64,000 nucleotides of DNA from AP-15 sp963832875 (GTDB lineage Bacteria; Pseudomonadota; Alphaproteobacteria; ATCC43930; CGMCC-115725). How positions within the stretch are numbered: position 1 is the first letter of the stretch; each line of letters begins with the position of its first letter. Below the pieces are notes generated by a model that saw nothing but the letters and a program-made list of their open reading frames with translations, did not search any database and was not told the origin of the DNA. Shown here in pieces: positions 54,765 through 63,508 of the stretch. The translations under genes were made by a program, and so were the position numbers. Location: contig CAWHWB010000012.1 in the NCBI GenBank assembly GCA_963832875.1, forward strand, positions 1-64,000, in the 5' to 3' direction.

Positions 54765-55757
54765 ATGCCGCGCGCGAGTTGGAGCGGGTTTTTGCGTCTT
54801 TCTCTCGTCACTTGCCCGGTTTATCTGAGCCCGGCAACGACCGAGTCGAAGCGGATACGGCTCAATCAGCTCAATTCCGAGACCGGCAACCGGGTGTCGC
54901 AGCGGCTGGTCGACTCCAAGACCGGCGAGGAGCTCAGCCGCGACCAGATCGCCAAGGGCTACGAGTTCGACCGCGGCCGGTACGTCACGATCAGCGATGA
55001 CGAATTGAAGGAACTGCAGATCGAGTCCTCGAAGATCATCGACCTCGACCGCTTTGTCAGCCGAGACCAGGTCGATCCGCTCTATCTCGACGCACCCTAT
55101 TACATCTACCCCGACGGCGAGATCGCGACCGAGACCTTCCGGGTCATCGGCGAGGCGATGGCGCGTACCGACAAGGTCGGGCTTGGCCGGATCACCCTGT
55201 CGAGCCGCGAGCGGCTGGTGCTGGTCGAGCCCCGCGGTGCCGGCCTTGTAATGTCGACCCTGCGCGCCAGCGACGAGGTCCGTGCCGCGGAATTCGCCGG
55301 CAAGGACACGGGTCAGATCGATCCCGAGCTGGTCGCTCTTGCCGAGACCATCATTGAGCGCAAATCCGGCGCGTTCGAGCCGGCAAACTTCCACGACCGC
55401 TACCAAGATGCGTTGCGCGCACTGGTCGAACAGAAGCTCAAAGGCGAGATGACCGGAGCCGTCGCGGCGATCACCGAGCCGCCAAAGGTGATCAACCTGA
55501 TGGACGCGCTGAAGCGCAGCCTCGCCCGCGAAGAGGCGACTGCTCCGGCGAAGGGCGCCGCCGCGGCGGAAGCGCGGCGCGCGCGAGCCGGCGATCGGCG
55601 CCAGCCTTCGCTGCTGCTGCCGGTCTCGGGAGGTCGGGGGAAGGACGAGCCCGCGGCCGAGCCAGCCGCTCCGACCGCACCAAAGCGTCGAAAGGCCAAA
55701 GAAGAAGCGGCGGCCGAACCCGCGCCGACGGCAACAGGGCGGCGTCGAAAGGCCTGA
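54765..55757 (+). CDS. ku: Ku protein, NHEJ DNA-end binding
   Basis: A 330-residue bacterial Ku: WSGFLRLSLVTCPVYLSPAT at the start, RLVDSKTGEELSRDQIAKGYEFDRGRYVTISDDEL near residue 48, FVSRDQVDPLYLDAPYYIYPDG near 96 and ALAETIIERKSGAFEPANFHDRYQDAL near 195. A long Lys/Arg/Ala-rich C-terminal extension (about residues 255-330, repeated RRKA blocks) is typical of DNA-binding Ku tails. The homodimer threads onto ends and recruits LigD, encoded divergently next door. Both are probably expressed from the 109-bp shared region. Confidence 0.94.
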   Translation: MPRASWSGFLRLSLVTCPVYLSPATTESKRIRLNQLNSETGNRVSQRLVDSKTGEELSRDQIAKGYEFDRGRYVTISDDELKELQIESSKIIDLDRFVSRDQVDPLYLDAPYYIYPDGEIATETFRVIGEAMARTDKVGLGRITLSSRERLVLVEPRGAGLVMSTLRASDEVRAAEFAGKDTGQIDPELVALAETIIERKSGAFEPANFHDRYQDALRALVEQKLKGEMTGAVAAITEPPKVINLMDALKRSLAREEATAPAKGAAAAEARRARAGDRRQPSLLLPVSGGRGKDEPAAEPAAPTAPKRRKAKEEAAAEPAPTATGRRRKA

Positions 55758-55799
55758 CGTCCTCGGCCGTGGGCGACTGGCAACGCGTCGCCGGAGAAG

Positions 55800-56438
55800 T
55801 CAAGGCGCGCCGTTTTCCGATAATGCCGCGACCACCGTCCCGAAATCGAAGCGCCCGCGCTTCAGATCATGGCCCGCGCCGACAATCGGGATGATCTGCG
55901 TCGCCGCCGGAATCAGCGACATTGCCGATCGCAGCTCCTCGATCGAGCCGAACGGATCGCTGGTCCCTTGCACAAACACCGCCGGCGCCCGCAGTCGCGG
56001 GAAGTGCTCGGTGCGCAACCGCCCGGGCCTGCCAGGGGGGTGCAGGGGATAGGAAAACAGCAGCATTGCTGCCGCCAGCTCGGGCTGATCCGCGACGAGC
56101 ATCGTCGCTTGGCGTCCGCCGTATGAGAGACCGCCCAGATATATCTGCCCCAACAACAGGCCGCGCATTGCCTCGACGGCGATCCGCAAGCCCTCACGAT
56201 CGGCGGCGGCCGTCGCCGGGGACGGCGGGCCCGTAGGCCGTCGCTGACGAAACGGCAGATCGCAGCGCAGCACATGCCAACCGTGGCCGGCGAAGGCGTC
56301 TGCGGCCGCGACCAGCAGCGGCGAGCGGCAGTTGCCGCCAGCGCCATGGGTCAGCACCAATCCCCGCACGCCACCGCCCGCCGGCCGATGCAGAAAGCCG
56401 CGAACGCCGGGCTTCTCGAATGGGACGATTTGGGTCAC
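55800..56438 (-). CDS. Small alpha/beta hydrolase (KANL3/Tex30-like)
   Basis: A 212-residue hydrolase with the oxyanion segment LVLTHGAGGNCRSPLL near residue 28, nucleophile elbow YLGGLSYGGRQATML near 99 (G-x-S-x-G), VFVQGTSDPFGS (acid) near 154 and IVGAGHDLKRG (His) near 188. The pattern matches the dienelactone-hydrolase-related KANL3/Tex30 family. Substrate unknown. It is transcribed toward ku and separated from it by 42 bases. Confidence 0.83.
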   Translation of the reverse strand: MTQIVPFEKPGVRGFLHRPAGGGVRGLVLTHGAGGNCRSPLLVAAADAFAGHGWHVLRCDLPFRQRRPTGPPSPATAAADREGLRIAVEAMRGLLLGQIYLGGLSYGGRQATMLVADQPELAAAMLLFSYPLHPPGRPGRLRTEHFPRLRAPAVFVQGTSDPFGSIEELRSAMSLIPAATQIIPIVGAGHDLKRGRFDFGTVVAALSENGAP

Positions 56439-56580
56439 GCCGGCCAGCCTATCGCGTCGGGCACCCGCCCTTCCACAGGCAATGCACGCGCACCATTGGG
56501 GGGCCCCAATCCGACCAGGCGCGGGGGTGCCTTCTGCACGGCTTGACGACGGGAAGCCTGGCGCGCTAGGAGGAGCCCAT

Positions 56581-56640
56581 CGTGGTGGATTTGAGCCGAC
56601 CGGCTTGCGGCCACGTTAAAGAAGCGCTAAAAGGTCGGGA
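56581..56640 (+). promoter_or_regulatory. SAM-II riboswitch
   Basis: Conserved GATTTGA (56588-56594), CTTGC and a TTAAA/GCTAAAAGG tract. The H-type pseudoknot can be drawn directly: P1 pairs CGTGG (56581-56585) with CCACG (56611-56615), and P2 pairs CCGACC in the first loop (56596-56601) with GGTCGG (56633-56638). This is the alphaproteobacterial SAM-II (metA motif) arrangement. It sits about 85 bases upstream of the metZ start and should lower metZ expression when S-adenosylmethionine is abundant. Confidence 0.92.
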
Positions 56641-56651
56641 GTTCTGAAAGG

Positions 56652-56685
56652 AGCCCTGGCCCGCGCGGGACCGGGCTTTTCTTTT
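56652..56685 (+). terminator. Terminator-like stem with T tract in the metZ leader
   Basis: AGCCC...GGGCT arms around a GC-rich core (AGCCCTGGCCCGCGC to GGGACCGGGCT) are followed by TTTTCTTTT. The stem has two internal mismatches. Lying between the SAM-II aptamer and metZ, it may be the transcription-termination platform. Many SAM-II leaders act on translation, so this is an inference. Confidence 0.6.
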
Positions 56686-56725
56686 GCCTGGTGCTCGGCC
56701 GGCCTCGGATTGGAGAGACCTGCCG

Positions 56726-57931
56726 ATGACCAAGCCCGTGCTGCCCGCCGACCTCGCCGATACCGTCTCGCCCGCCACGATCCTGGTGCGCGGCGGTGCC
56801 ACCCGCACCCCGCATCAAGAGACCTGCGAGGCGTTGTTCATGACCTCGGGGTTCGTCTACGCCGACGCGGCGGCAGCCGAGGCGGCCTTCGACCAAGACG
56901 GGTCGCGCTATGTCTATTCGCGCTACCGCAACCCGACGGTGGCGATGTTTGAGGAGCGGCTGCGGCTCATTGAAGGAGCCGAGGCCTGCCGCGCCACGGC
57001 GAGCGGCATGGCCGCGGTGTTCGCGGCACTCCTGTGCCGGCTGCGCACCGGTCAACGGGTGGTGTCGAGCCGGGCGTTGTTTGGCTCCTGCCATTACATC
57101 ATTTCCGAATTGTTGCCGCGCTGGGGCATCGAGACCGTGCTCGTGGACGGGCGCGACCTCGGCGCCTGGGAAGCAGCCCTCGCCGGCGGCGCCGCGGCGG
57201 CGTTTTGCGAAAGCCCGTCGAACCCGGCGATGGAAATCGTCGATCTCGCCGCGGTCGCTCGGCTCGTCCACCGCGGCGGCGGCATCCTGATCGTGGACAA
57301 CGTCTTTGCCACGCCGTTGCTGCAAAAGCCGCTGTCGCTAGGCGCCGATGTCGTCGTCTATTCGGCGACCAAGCATATCGACGGGCAGGGGCGCTCGCTC
57401 GGCGGCGCGATCCTCGCCTCCGAGAAATTCATCAAGGACGATCTCGGTCCGTTCTATCGCCATACCGGTCCGTCCCTGAGCCCGTTCAACGCCTGGCTTC
57501 TGCTGAAGGGGCTCGAAACCCTTGAGTTGCGCGTCGAGCGGCAATGCCGTACCGCCGCTGCGGTCGCGGGCTATCTCGAAACCCATCCGAAGATCACCCG
57601 GGTGCTCTATCCGGGGCTGCCAAGCCATCCGCAATACGCCCTGGCGTCCCGCCAGATGCGAGCAGGCGGCAGCCTCGTCTCCTTCGATGTCGCCGGCGCC
57701 AAGGATGAGTGCTTCCGCTTTCTCGACGCGTTGCGGGTGGTCGACATCTCGAACAATCTCGGCGACTCGAAAAGCCTCGTGACCCATCCGGCGACAACGA
57801 CCCACTCGCGGCTCAAGCCCGAGGCGCGGGCCGAGCTCGGGATCGGCGACCAGCTGGTGCGATTTTCGGCCGGGCTCGAAGGCGAGGCCGATTTGCTTGT
57901 TGATATCGAGAGAGCTCTGGACCAGGTGTAA
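56726..57931 (+). CDS. metZ: O-succinylhomoserine sulfhydrylase
   Basis: A 401-residue PLP enzyme of the Cys/Met metabolism family. PLP lysine motif VVYSATKHIDGQGRSLGG near residue 212, phosphate-binding ATASGMAAVFAALL near 90, ESPSNPAMEIVDL near 155, and the C-terminal THPATTTHSRL and RFSAGLE motifs. It makes homocysteine from O-succinylhomoserine and sulfide. The start is the ATG at 56726, with GGAGAGA upstream. The SAM-II riboswitch upstream fixes the methionine role. The sulfite reductase gene that follows would supply sulfide. Confidence 0.93.
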   Translation: MTKPVLPADLADTVSPATILVRGGATRTPHQETCEALFMTSGFVYADAAAAEAAFDQDGSRYVYSRYRNPTVAMFEERLRLIEGAEACRATASGMAAVFAALLCRLRTGQRVVSSRALFGSCHYIISELLPRWGIETVLVDGRDLGAWEAALAGGAAAAFCESPSNPAMEIVDLAAVARLVHRGGGILIVDNVFATPLLQKPLSLGADVVVYSATKHIDGQGRSLGGAILASEKFIKDDLGPFYRHTGPSLSPFNAWLLLKGLETLELRVERQCRTAAAVAGYLETHPKITRVLYPGLPSHPQYALASRQMRAGGSLVSFDVAGAKDECFRFLDALRVVDISNNLGDSKSLVTHPATTTHSRLKPEARAELGIGDQLVRFSAGLEGEADLLVDIERALDQV

Positions 57932-58037
57932 TACCAGTGTAATTATGTTATATTATATATATTGACATCTATCGGATGTTATAATTGGATGAGCCACGGA
58001 TGATAGATGGTATTTGCCTCAACTCGCAGAGGATGAC
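57932..58037 (+). promoter_or_regulatory. AT-rich promoter-like region upstream of the sulfite reductase gene
   Basis: TGTTATATTATATATATTGACA and nearby TATAAT (57980-57985) make a strongly AT-rich island. The TTGACA at 57962 and this TATAAT are only 12 bases apart, too close to be a normal pair. ACATC-tatcg-GATGT (57965-57979) is a small dyad that could be an operator. A CysB- or Rrf2-type regulator is a guess. It sits between metZ and cysI, so cysI may have its own promoter. Confidence 0.5.
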
Positions 58038-59759
58038 ATGGCTCAAGTCGATTCGATCTCCAAGGCCGAGGCGGTCAAGCAGCAGAGCCGCCAGTTGCGC
58101 GGCCACATCGGCCGCGACCTTGCGGACGGCGCGACCGCCTTCAACAAGGAGGGGTACTCGCTACTCAAATTCCACGGCATCTATCAGGGTTACGACCGCG
58201 ACAGCGCCACCGAACGCAAGCAGCGCGGTGACGACAAGGTCTGGCAGTTCATGGTGCGCGTGCGGATTCCGGGCGGCCGGCTCAAGGCCGAGCAATATCT
58301 CGATCTCGACGCAATCGCCGATCGCTGGGCCGATGGCTCGCTGCGGATCACGACGCGGCAGAGCATCCAGTTTCACGGCGTCGTCAAATCTGGGCTCAAA
58401 CCGGCGATCGCAGAGGTCAACGGCGCGCTGCTGACGACGCTGGCCGCCTGCGGCGACGTCGTGCGCACGGTCACGACGGTTCCCGCGCCGATCCGCGATC
58501 CCGTGCACGACCGGCTCGAAGCCGACGCCAGGCAGCTCTCGACCCATCTTTTGCCGCGGACCGGCGCTTATCACGAGATCTGGGTCGATGGCGAAAAGTG
58601 GTGCGAGGACGCCGCCGCCGGAGAGCCGCCTGACCCGCTCTACGGCGATCGCTATCTGCCGCGTAAATTCAAGATCGGCCTCGCGGTTCCCGAGGACAAT
58701 ACGATCGACGTGTTGACCAATGATCTGGCGATCGTGGCGCTGTGGCAGGGCAAGCGGCTCACCGGCTACGGTTTTCTACTCGGCGGCGGCCACGGTATGA
58801 CCCATAACATGCCGAAGACTTATCCACGCCTCGCCAGCCCGGTCGCGTTTATCGAGCCGCAGGATTTGCTCGAAGCCGCGGCGGCGGTCGTCCGCCTGCA
58901 TCGCGATTATGGCGACCGCGGCAACCGCCGCCATGCACGGCTCAAATATGTGATCGCCGAGAAAGGCGAAGACTGGGCTCGCGAACGATTGTCTGCATAT
59001 CTCCGCAAAGACCTCGAACCCTGCCGCCCGCTGCCGCCTTTTGCGGTGCCCGACCATCTCGGCTGGCACGAGCAAGGCGATGGCAAGCTCTATCTCGGCA
59101 TCCCGGTGGCGAGCGGACGCATCGTCGATGACGAGCGCGCGCAAGTCCGCACCGCGCTGCGCGAGATCGTCGCCCGCTTCGGCGCCGATCCGATCCTTAT
59201 GCCGAGCCAGGACATCATTCTCGGCGAGATCCGCCCCGAAGATCGGAAGGCAATCACCGCGCTGTTGCACGGGCATGCCGTGCGCCTCGCCGACGACCTG
59301 TTGCCCGCCGAACGCTGGGCGCTCGCCTGCCCGGCCCTGCCGACCTGCGGCTTGGCGCTGACCGAGGCCGAACGGGTGCGCGGAGACATCGTCGGCGCGA
59401 TTGAGGGACGCCTCGCCTGCTACGGTCTCCGGCATCAGCGGCTCAGCATCCGCATCACCGGCTGCCCCAATGGCTGCGCCCGGCCCTATACCGGAGATAT
59501 CGGCATCGTCGGCCGCATGCCGGGCTATTACGCGCTGTTCGTCGGCGGTGATTTCGAAGGGACGCGGCTCAATACGCTGATCATCGACAAAGTGGCGCTG
59601 CGCGGCATCGGCGAGGCGCTGGACCCGCTCTTTGCGCTCTTTGCGGCCGATCGGAACGCCGACGAGGGCTTCGGGGATTTCTGCCACCGCGTCGGCCCGT
59701 CGCAGTTGCAGCAGGCCCTCGCGCACACCGATAGGGCACGCCCGCATGCTGCCGATTAG
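58038..59759 (+). CDS. Assimilatory sulfite/nitrite reductase hemoprotein
   Basis: A 573-residue siroheme/4Fe-4S reductase. Cluster ligands: ACPALPTCGLAL near residue 431 (C-x5-C) and ITGCPNGCARPYTGDIG near 474 (C-x3-C). The substrate and siroheme region has RITTRQSIQFHGV near 108, and KFKIGLAVPEDN with GGGHGMTHN near 248-258. I prefer the ATG at 58038, preceded by AGAGG, over the ATG at 58014. Its position between metZ and a siroheme-synthase gene favours sulfite over nitrite as substrate. The electron donor is not encoded nearby. Confidence 0.9.
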   Translation: MAQVDSISKAEAVKQQSRQLRGHIGRDLADGATAFNKEGYSLLKFHGIYQGYDRDSATERKQRGDDKVWQFMVRVRIPGGRLKAEQYLDLDAIADRWADGSLRITTRQSIQFHGVVKSGLKPAIAEVNGALLTTLAACGDVVRTVTTVPAPIRDPVHDRLEADARQLSTHLLPRTGAYHEIWVDGEKWCEDAAAGEPPDPLYGDRYLPRKFKIGLAVPEDNTIDVLTNDLAIVALWQGKRLTGYGFLLGGGHGMTHNMPKTYPRLASPVAFIEPQDLLEAAAAVVRLHRDYGDRGNRRHARLKYVIAEKGEDWARERLSAYLRKDLEPCRPLPPFAVPDHLGWHEQGDGKLYLGIPVASGRIVDDERAQVRTALREIVARFGADPILMPSQDIILGEIRPEDRKAITALLHGHAVRLADDLLPAERWALACPALPTCGLALTEAERVRGDIVGAIEGRLACYGLRHQRLSIRITGCPNGCARPYTGDIGIVGRMPGYYALFVGGDFEGTRLNTLIIDKVALRGIGEALDPLFALFAADRNADEGFGDFCHRVGPSQLQQALAHTDRARPHAAD

Positions 59760-60351
59760 CGTCGATCTGGCGCGCATCCGGGTGGTTTTGGTCGGCGACG
59801 GCGCCGCGGCGCGCCGCCGACTCGCCTCGCTCGACGAGGGCGGGGCCGGGGCGCTCGAGATTTATGCGCCGTTGCCCGAGCCCACCTTGGTCGCGATGGC
59901 CGGGGCACGGCTGCGCCGGCGGCTGCCGCACGCCGTCGAGATTGCCCGCGCCCAGCTGGTTTTTGTCGCCGGGGTCGCCGAGCCGATCGCCAGCGAAATC
60001 CGCCGGATTGCCAATGCCGCCGGGGCATTGCTCAACGTCGAGGACAATCGCGAGCGCAGCGACTTCCACTCGGCCGCCGTGTTCCGGCGCGGCGATTTGA
60101 CGGTGGCGATCTCGACCGGCGGCAAGAGCCCTGGTCTCGCGGCGCTAATGCGGCGGGTCCTGGAACAGCGCTTTGGTCCCGAATGGGGGGTGCGGCTTGA
60201 CGAAATCGCAGCGCTGCGCCAGGGTTGGCGCGAGGCTGGCGCCGGCCCGGCGGCGATCGGCCGGTGGACCCGAGAATGGATTGGCCGCCGCGGCTGGCTC
60301 GACGCGGTGCCGCCCGCCTCTTCCCAAGCGGAGACCTGCCCGATACCCTGA
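59746..60351 (+). CDS. Siroheme synthase N-terminal domain protein (precorrin-2 dehydrogenase/ferrochelatase type)
   Basis: A 201-residue CysG-N/Met8-like protein: LPISVDLARIRVVLVGDGAAARRRLASLDEGG near the start (Rossmann GxGxxA), AQLVFVAGVAEPIASEIRRIANAAGALLNVEDNRERSDFHSAAVFRRGDLTVAISTGGKSPGLAALMRRVLEQRFGP (binding and catalytic region). It would oxidise precorrin-2 and insert iron to give siroheme, the cofactor of the preceding reductase. Its ATG at 59746 lies 14 bases inside the end of the reductase gene, so the two are translationally coupled. There is no SUMT (CobA) domain, which must be encoded elsewhere. Confidence 0.9.
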   Translation: MLPISVDLARIRVVLVGDGAAARRRLASLDEGGAGALEIYAPLPEPTLVAMAGARLRRRLPHAVEIARAQLVFVAGVAEPIASEIRRIANAAGALLNVEDNRERSDFHSAAVFRRGDLTVAISTGGKSPGLAALMRRVLEQRFGPEWGVRLDEIAALRQGWREAGAGPAAIGRWTREWIGRRGWLDAVPPASSQAETCPIP

Positions 60352-60382
60352 GCGGCAATCGGATCTGATCGGGGATTTGGGC

Positions 60383-61243
60383 ATGACGATCATCGCGATC
60401 ATCGCACAAGGGATGATGGGGGCCGGGGTCGGAAAGCGGCTGCACGAGAGCGGCGCGGAGGTCCGCACATTGCTGTCGGGCCGAAGCGCGAAGAGCGCCG
60501 AGCGCGCGCGGGCCGCCGGCATGGAGCCCGCTGCCGATCAGCGTGCGCTGCTCGCCGGCGCCGATTTCTTCCTGTCGATCCTGCCGCCCGGCGAAGCCGA
60601 GCCGCTCGCTCGCCATCTGGCCCCAGCGCTGAAAGCGCTTGGCCGCAAGCCGGTTTATGTGGATTGCAACGCGGTGAGCCCGCAAAGCGCGATCCGGATC
60701 GGCGAGATTTTGGCGCCGACCGGTGCCGATTTTGTCGATGCCGGGATCATCGGCGGCCCGCCGCGGCCGAACTACAGTCCGACAATCTACGCCTCGGGCC
60801 CGACCGCAGGCCAGACCGCGATGCTGCGCGATTGGGGGATCGATTGGCGGGTCATCGACGGCCCGGTCGGCGCCGCCTCGGCGTTGAAGATGTCCTATGC
60901 CGGGATCACCAAGGGGACGACCGCGATCGCCAGCGCGATGCTGCTGGGCGCGGCCCGCTTCGGCTGCGGCGAAGCCTTGATCGCCGAACTGACCGAGAGC
61001 CAGCCCGAAATGCTGGCGCGGATGCGGTCGAACATCCCGCGGATGTACGACAAGGCCTATCGTTGGGTCGCCGAAATGGAGGAAATCTCGGACTTTCTCG
61101 AAAAGAACCCACCATCGCGCGACATCTTTGCCGCGATCGCCCGGCTCTACGATCATCTCGCCACCGCTTATGCCGAGAAGGAGCCCGGCGACGGCAACGC
61201 GATCAAGATGCTCAATCGCGCATTGGGCCACGAAAAACGCTGA
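60383..61243 (+). CDS. NAD(P)-binding 6-phosphogluconate-dehydrogenase-like protein (DUF1932)
   Basis: A 286-residue protein with an N-terminal Rossmann domain (IIAQGMMGAGVGKRLHESGAEVRT) and a C-terminal DUF1932 domain (ALKMSYAGITKGTTAIASAMLLGAARFGC, which includes the K of the catalytic site). The GxGxxG motif is modified to QGMMGAG. The start is the ATG at 60383; the frame is open upstream to 60173 without family similarity. It is near a second member of the superfamily on the opposite strand. Substrate unknown. Confidence 0.85.
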   Translation: MTIIAIIAQGMMGAGVGKRLHESGAEVRTLLSGRSAKSAERARAAGMEPAADQRALLAGADFFLSILPPGEAEPLARHLAPALKALGRKPVYVDCNAVSPQSAIRIGEILAPTGADFVDAGIIGGPPRPNYSPTIYASGPTAGQTAMLRDWGIDWRVIDGPVGAASALKMSYAGITKGTTAIASAMLLGAARFGCGEALIAELTESQPEMLARMRSNIPRMYDKAYRWVAEMEEISDFLEKNPPSRDIFAAIARLYDHLATAYAEKEPGDGNAIKMLNRALGHEKR

Positions 61244-61293
61244 CCCCTTCGCCTTCCCCATTTCTCCCTCACTCGCAGGTGTGGAGAGGAAGC

Positions 61294-62181
61294 CTATTTC
61301 TCCTCTGCCACCTGGTGATGGGCGAGATGCTCGAGCACGCGCACCAGGCCGGAATGGTCCCAGCCCTTGCCGCCGAGTGCGGCGGCGGCGTTGAACAATT
61401 CCTGCGTCGTCGCGGTGTTGGGCAGCGACATGCTGAGTGCGCGGGCGCCTTGCAGCGCAAGGTTCAGGTCCTTCTGGTGCAGTTCGATGCGAAACCCGGG
61501 GTCGAAGCTGCGCTTGATCATGCGTTCGCCATGCAGTTCGAGGATCCGCGACGAGGCGAACCCGCCCATCAGCGCCTGCCGTACCTTGGCCGGATCAGCT
61601 CCGGCCTTTGACGCGAACAACAAGGCCTCGCCGACCGCCTCGATCGTCAGGGCAACGATGATTTGGTTGGCGACCTTGGTCGTCTGGCCGGCGCCAACCT
61701 CGCCGACCAGCGTGATATTCTTGCCCATCAACTCGAACAACGGCTTGACCTTGGCGAAGTCGCTCTCCGAGGCGCCGACCATGATCGTCAGCGAGGCCGC
61801 CCGCGCGCCGACCTCGCCGCCCGAAACTGGCGCATCGATGTAGCCGCAGCTCTTTTTGGCGATCGCGGCAGCGAATTCCTTGGTCTCGATCGGCGAGATC
61901 GAGCTCATATCGACAATTATTTTCCCCGGCGACAGCCCCTCGGCCACCCCACCCGGATCGAATAGCACGCTTTTAACATCGGGCGTGTCGGGCACCATCA
62001 GGATCACGATCTCCGAACGCTCGGCGATCTCCTTCTGCGCATCGCAGACGGTAGCCCCCGCCTCGCGGATTTCCGCCGGCAGCCGCCGCTTGCCGTAGAC
62101 AAACAGTTCGTGCCCGCCTTTGATCAGGTTCAGCGCCATCGGATGGCCCATGATCCCGAGCCCGACAAAACCGATCTTCAT
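61294..62181 (-). CDS. 2-hydroxy-3-oxopropionate (tartronate semialdehyde) reductase-like
   Basis: A 295-residue beta-hydroxyacid dehydrogenase: IGFVGLGIMGHPMALNLIKGGHEL at the N-terminus (NAD(P)), IIVDMSSISPIETKEFAA near 90, the substrate motif YIDAPVSGGEVGARAASLTIMVG near 119 and the catalytic Lys region VGEVGAGQTTKVANQIIVAL near 165. The start is the ATG at 62181, with GGAGGGG just upstream. The precise hydroxyacid (glycerate, hydroxyisobutyrate or other) cannot be read from sequence. It converges on the DUF1932 gene 50 bases away. Confidence 0.88.
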   Translation of the reverse strand: MKIGFVGLGIMGHPMALNLIKGGHELFVYGKRRLPAEIREAGATVCDAQKEIAERSEIVILMVPDTPDVKSVLFDPGGVAEGLSPGKIIVDMSSISPIETKEFAAAIAKKSCGYIDAPVSGGEVGARAASLTIMVGASESDFAKVKPLFELMGKNITLVGEVGAGQTTKVANQIIVALTIEAVGEALLFASKAGADPAKVRQALMGGFASSRILELHGERMIKRSFDPGFRIELHQKDLNLALQGARALSMSLPNTATTQELFNAAAALGGKGWDHSGLVRVLEHLAHHQVAEEK

Positions 62182-62311
62182 GACCCCTCCTGCTGCGCTG
62201 ATTAGCCCTCGCCACACACTGCAACAGTTCCGTCCGATGCCTCAAGTCGCACCGATTGGCGCGATCCCACGACAACGTCGCGACCGAGGCGGAAGCGGCC
62301 GAAACGCGGCT

Positions 62312-63304
62312 TCAGGCACGCCATAGCGCCGGCGCGGCCGGGCTAAAATGCTTGAGGATTTCCGCGCAATCGATCTCGTGGACGACAAAGACGAGCCGGC
62401 TGCGGCTGCCGCGGTGATCGGGGGGCCAATCGGCTGGCCAGCCGTCGAGCCATTCGGGCGCGAACATCGCGTGCTGCGCCGCCTGCACCACCGCCGGGCA
62501 TTCCGGCCGGTCGGAAAAGTGCACGATCCCCTTGACCCGCAGCAGATCGTTGCCGCGCGCGCGGGCGAGCCCGCCGAGCGCACGGGCGAAGTCGAGACGG
62601 GTGATCTCGCCGCCCAGGCTAATCGTAAACGTGCTGATCCCATGGGTGTGCGCGACGTGCGGCTCGCTCGCCGATAATGAGGGCGCGGCACGGCTCCCGG
62701 GGTCGAACAGCAGTGCACCCGGGTCGCCCGCCTCGGCTGCCAAAATCCGCGAGGCGCGATCGTTGATCCGATCGAGCCGGCGTATCAGATCGGGACCGGG
62801 CCGGGCGAGGTCGGTTTTGCTGATAACCAGGGCGTCGGCGATCGCCGCTTGCCTCGTCGCCTCGGCAAAGCGGTCGAGAGTGTCGGCGCCGGTGATGGCA
62901 TCGACTAGAGTGACCACCCGGGCCAGATGCAAAGAATGGTCGAGCATCGGCTCGGCGCCCAACGTGTAGAGGATCGGCGCCGGATCGGCGAGCCCTGTGG
63001 TCTCGACGACGATGCGGCCGAACGGGCGGATCTCGCCGGCGGCGCGCCGGTCGAGCAGGCCGCGCAGGGTGCGCGCCAGATCCTCGCGCACGGCGCAGCA
63101 CAGGCACCCGCCCGGCAGCTCGACGACACTGCCTTCGACAAAATCGACGAGGAGGTGATCGATCCCGATCTCGCCGATCTCGTTGATGACGACCGCGGTA
63201 TCGGCAAACGCCGGCGAGGCGAGCGCGCGGCGCAGCAGAGTGGTCTTGCCGCTGCCGAGAAAACCGGTCAGCAGAGTCGTCGGCAGGGTTTCCGGTTCGG
63301 ACAT
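62312..63304 (-). CDS. CobW/YjiA-type GTPase (G3E family metallochaperone)
   Basis: A 330-residue GTPase. Walker A/G1 is TLLTGFLGSGKTTLLRRA near residue 11, the metal-binding CxCC is LPGGCLCCAVREDL near 66, TTGLADPAPI is the G3 region, and LVISKTDLARPGPDLIRRL is G4. A C-terminal CobW_C domain (TISLGGEITRLDFARALGGLARARGNDLLRVKGIVHF) follows. The start may be the ATG at 63304 or the GTG at 63319. It would supply zinc or cobalt to client metalloenzymes under limitation. No obvious Zur or Cbl operator was seen in the 200 bp upstream. Confidence 0.9.
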   Translation of the reverse strand: MSEPETLPTTLLTGFLGSGKTTLLRRALASPAFADTAVVINEIGEIGIDHLLVDFVEGSVVELPGGCLCCAVREDLARTLRGLLDRRAAGEIRPFGRIVVETTGLADPAPILYTLGAEPMLDHSLHLARVVTLVDAITGADTLDRFAEATRQAAIADALVISKTDLARPGPDLIRRLDRINDRASRILAAEAGDPGALLFDPGSRAAPSLSASEPHVAHTHGISTFTISLGGEITRLDFARALGGLARARGNDLLRVKGIVHFSDRPECPAVVQAAQHAMFAPEWLDGWPADWPPDHRGSRSRLVFVVHEIDCAEILKHFSPAAPALWRA

Positions 63305-63508
63305 CTTCGTCAACCGCACTTTCCTTAGTGATTACGTTGTCGATCGTTTCACGGCATGGCACGCTCAGGCAAGCGGGAGCCGTCACCTGCACCCTACCGA
63401 GGCGGTTGCATTCCTGCTGCTGCATCAGCATCATGGCCATAATCACTCGGCATGGATGAGTATGCGACGGACCGGCGAGGAAATGCGGACGTTATCGTGT
63501 CGAGCGCC

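Noticed and set aside
60032..61261. 409-aa open frame on - opposite the DUF1932 gene
   Set aside because: Antisense shadow. The + strand gene has a Rossmann and DUF1932 pattern.
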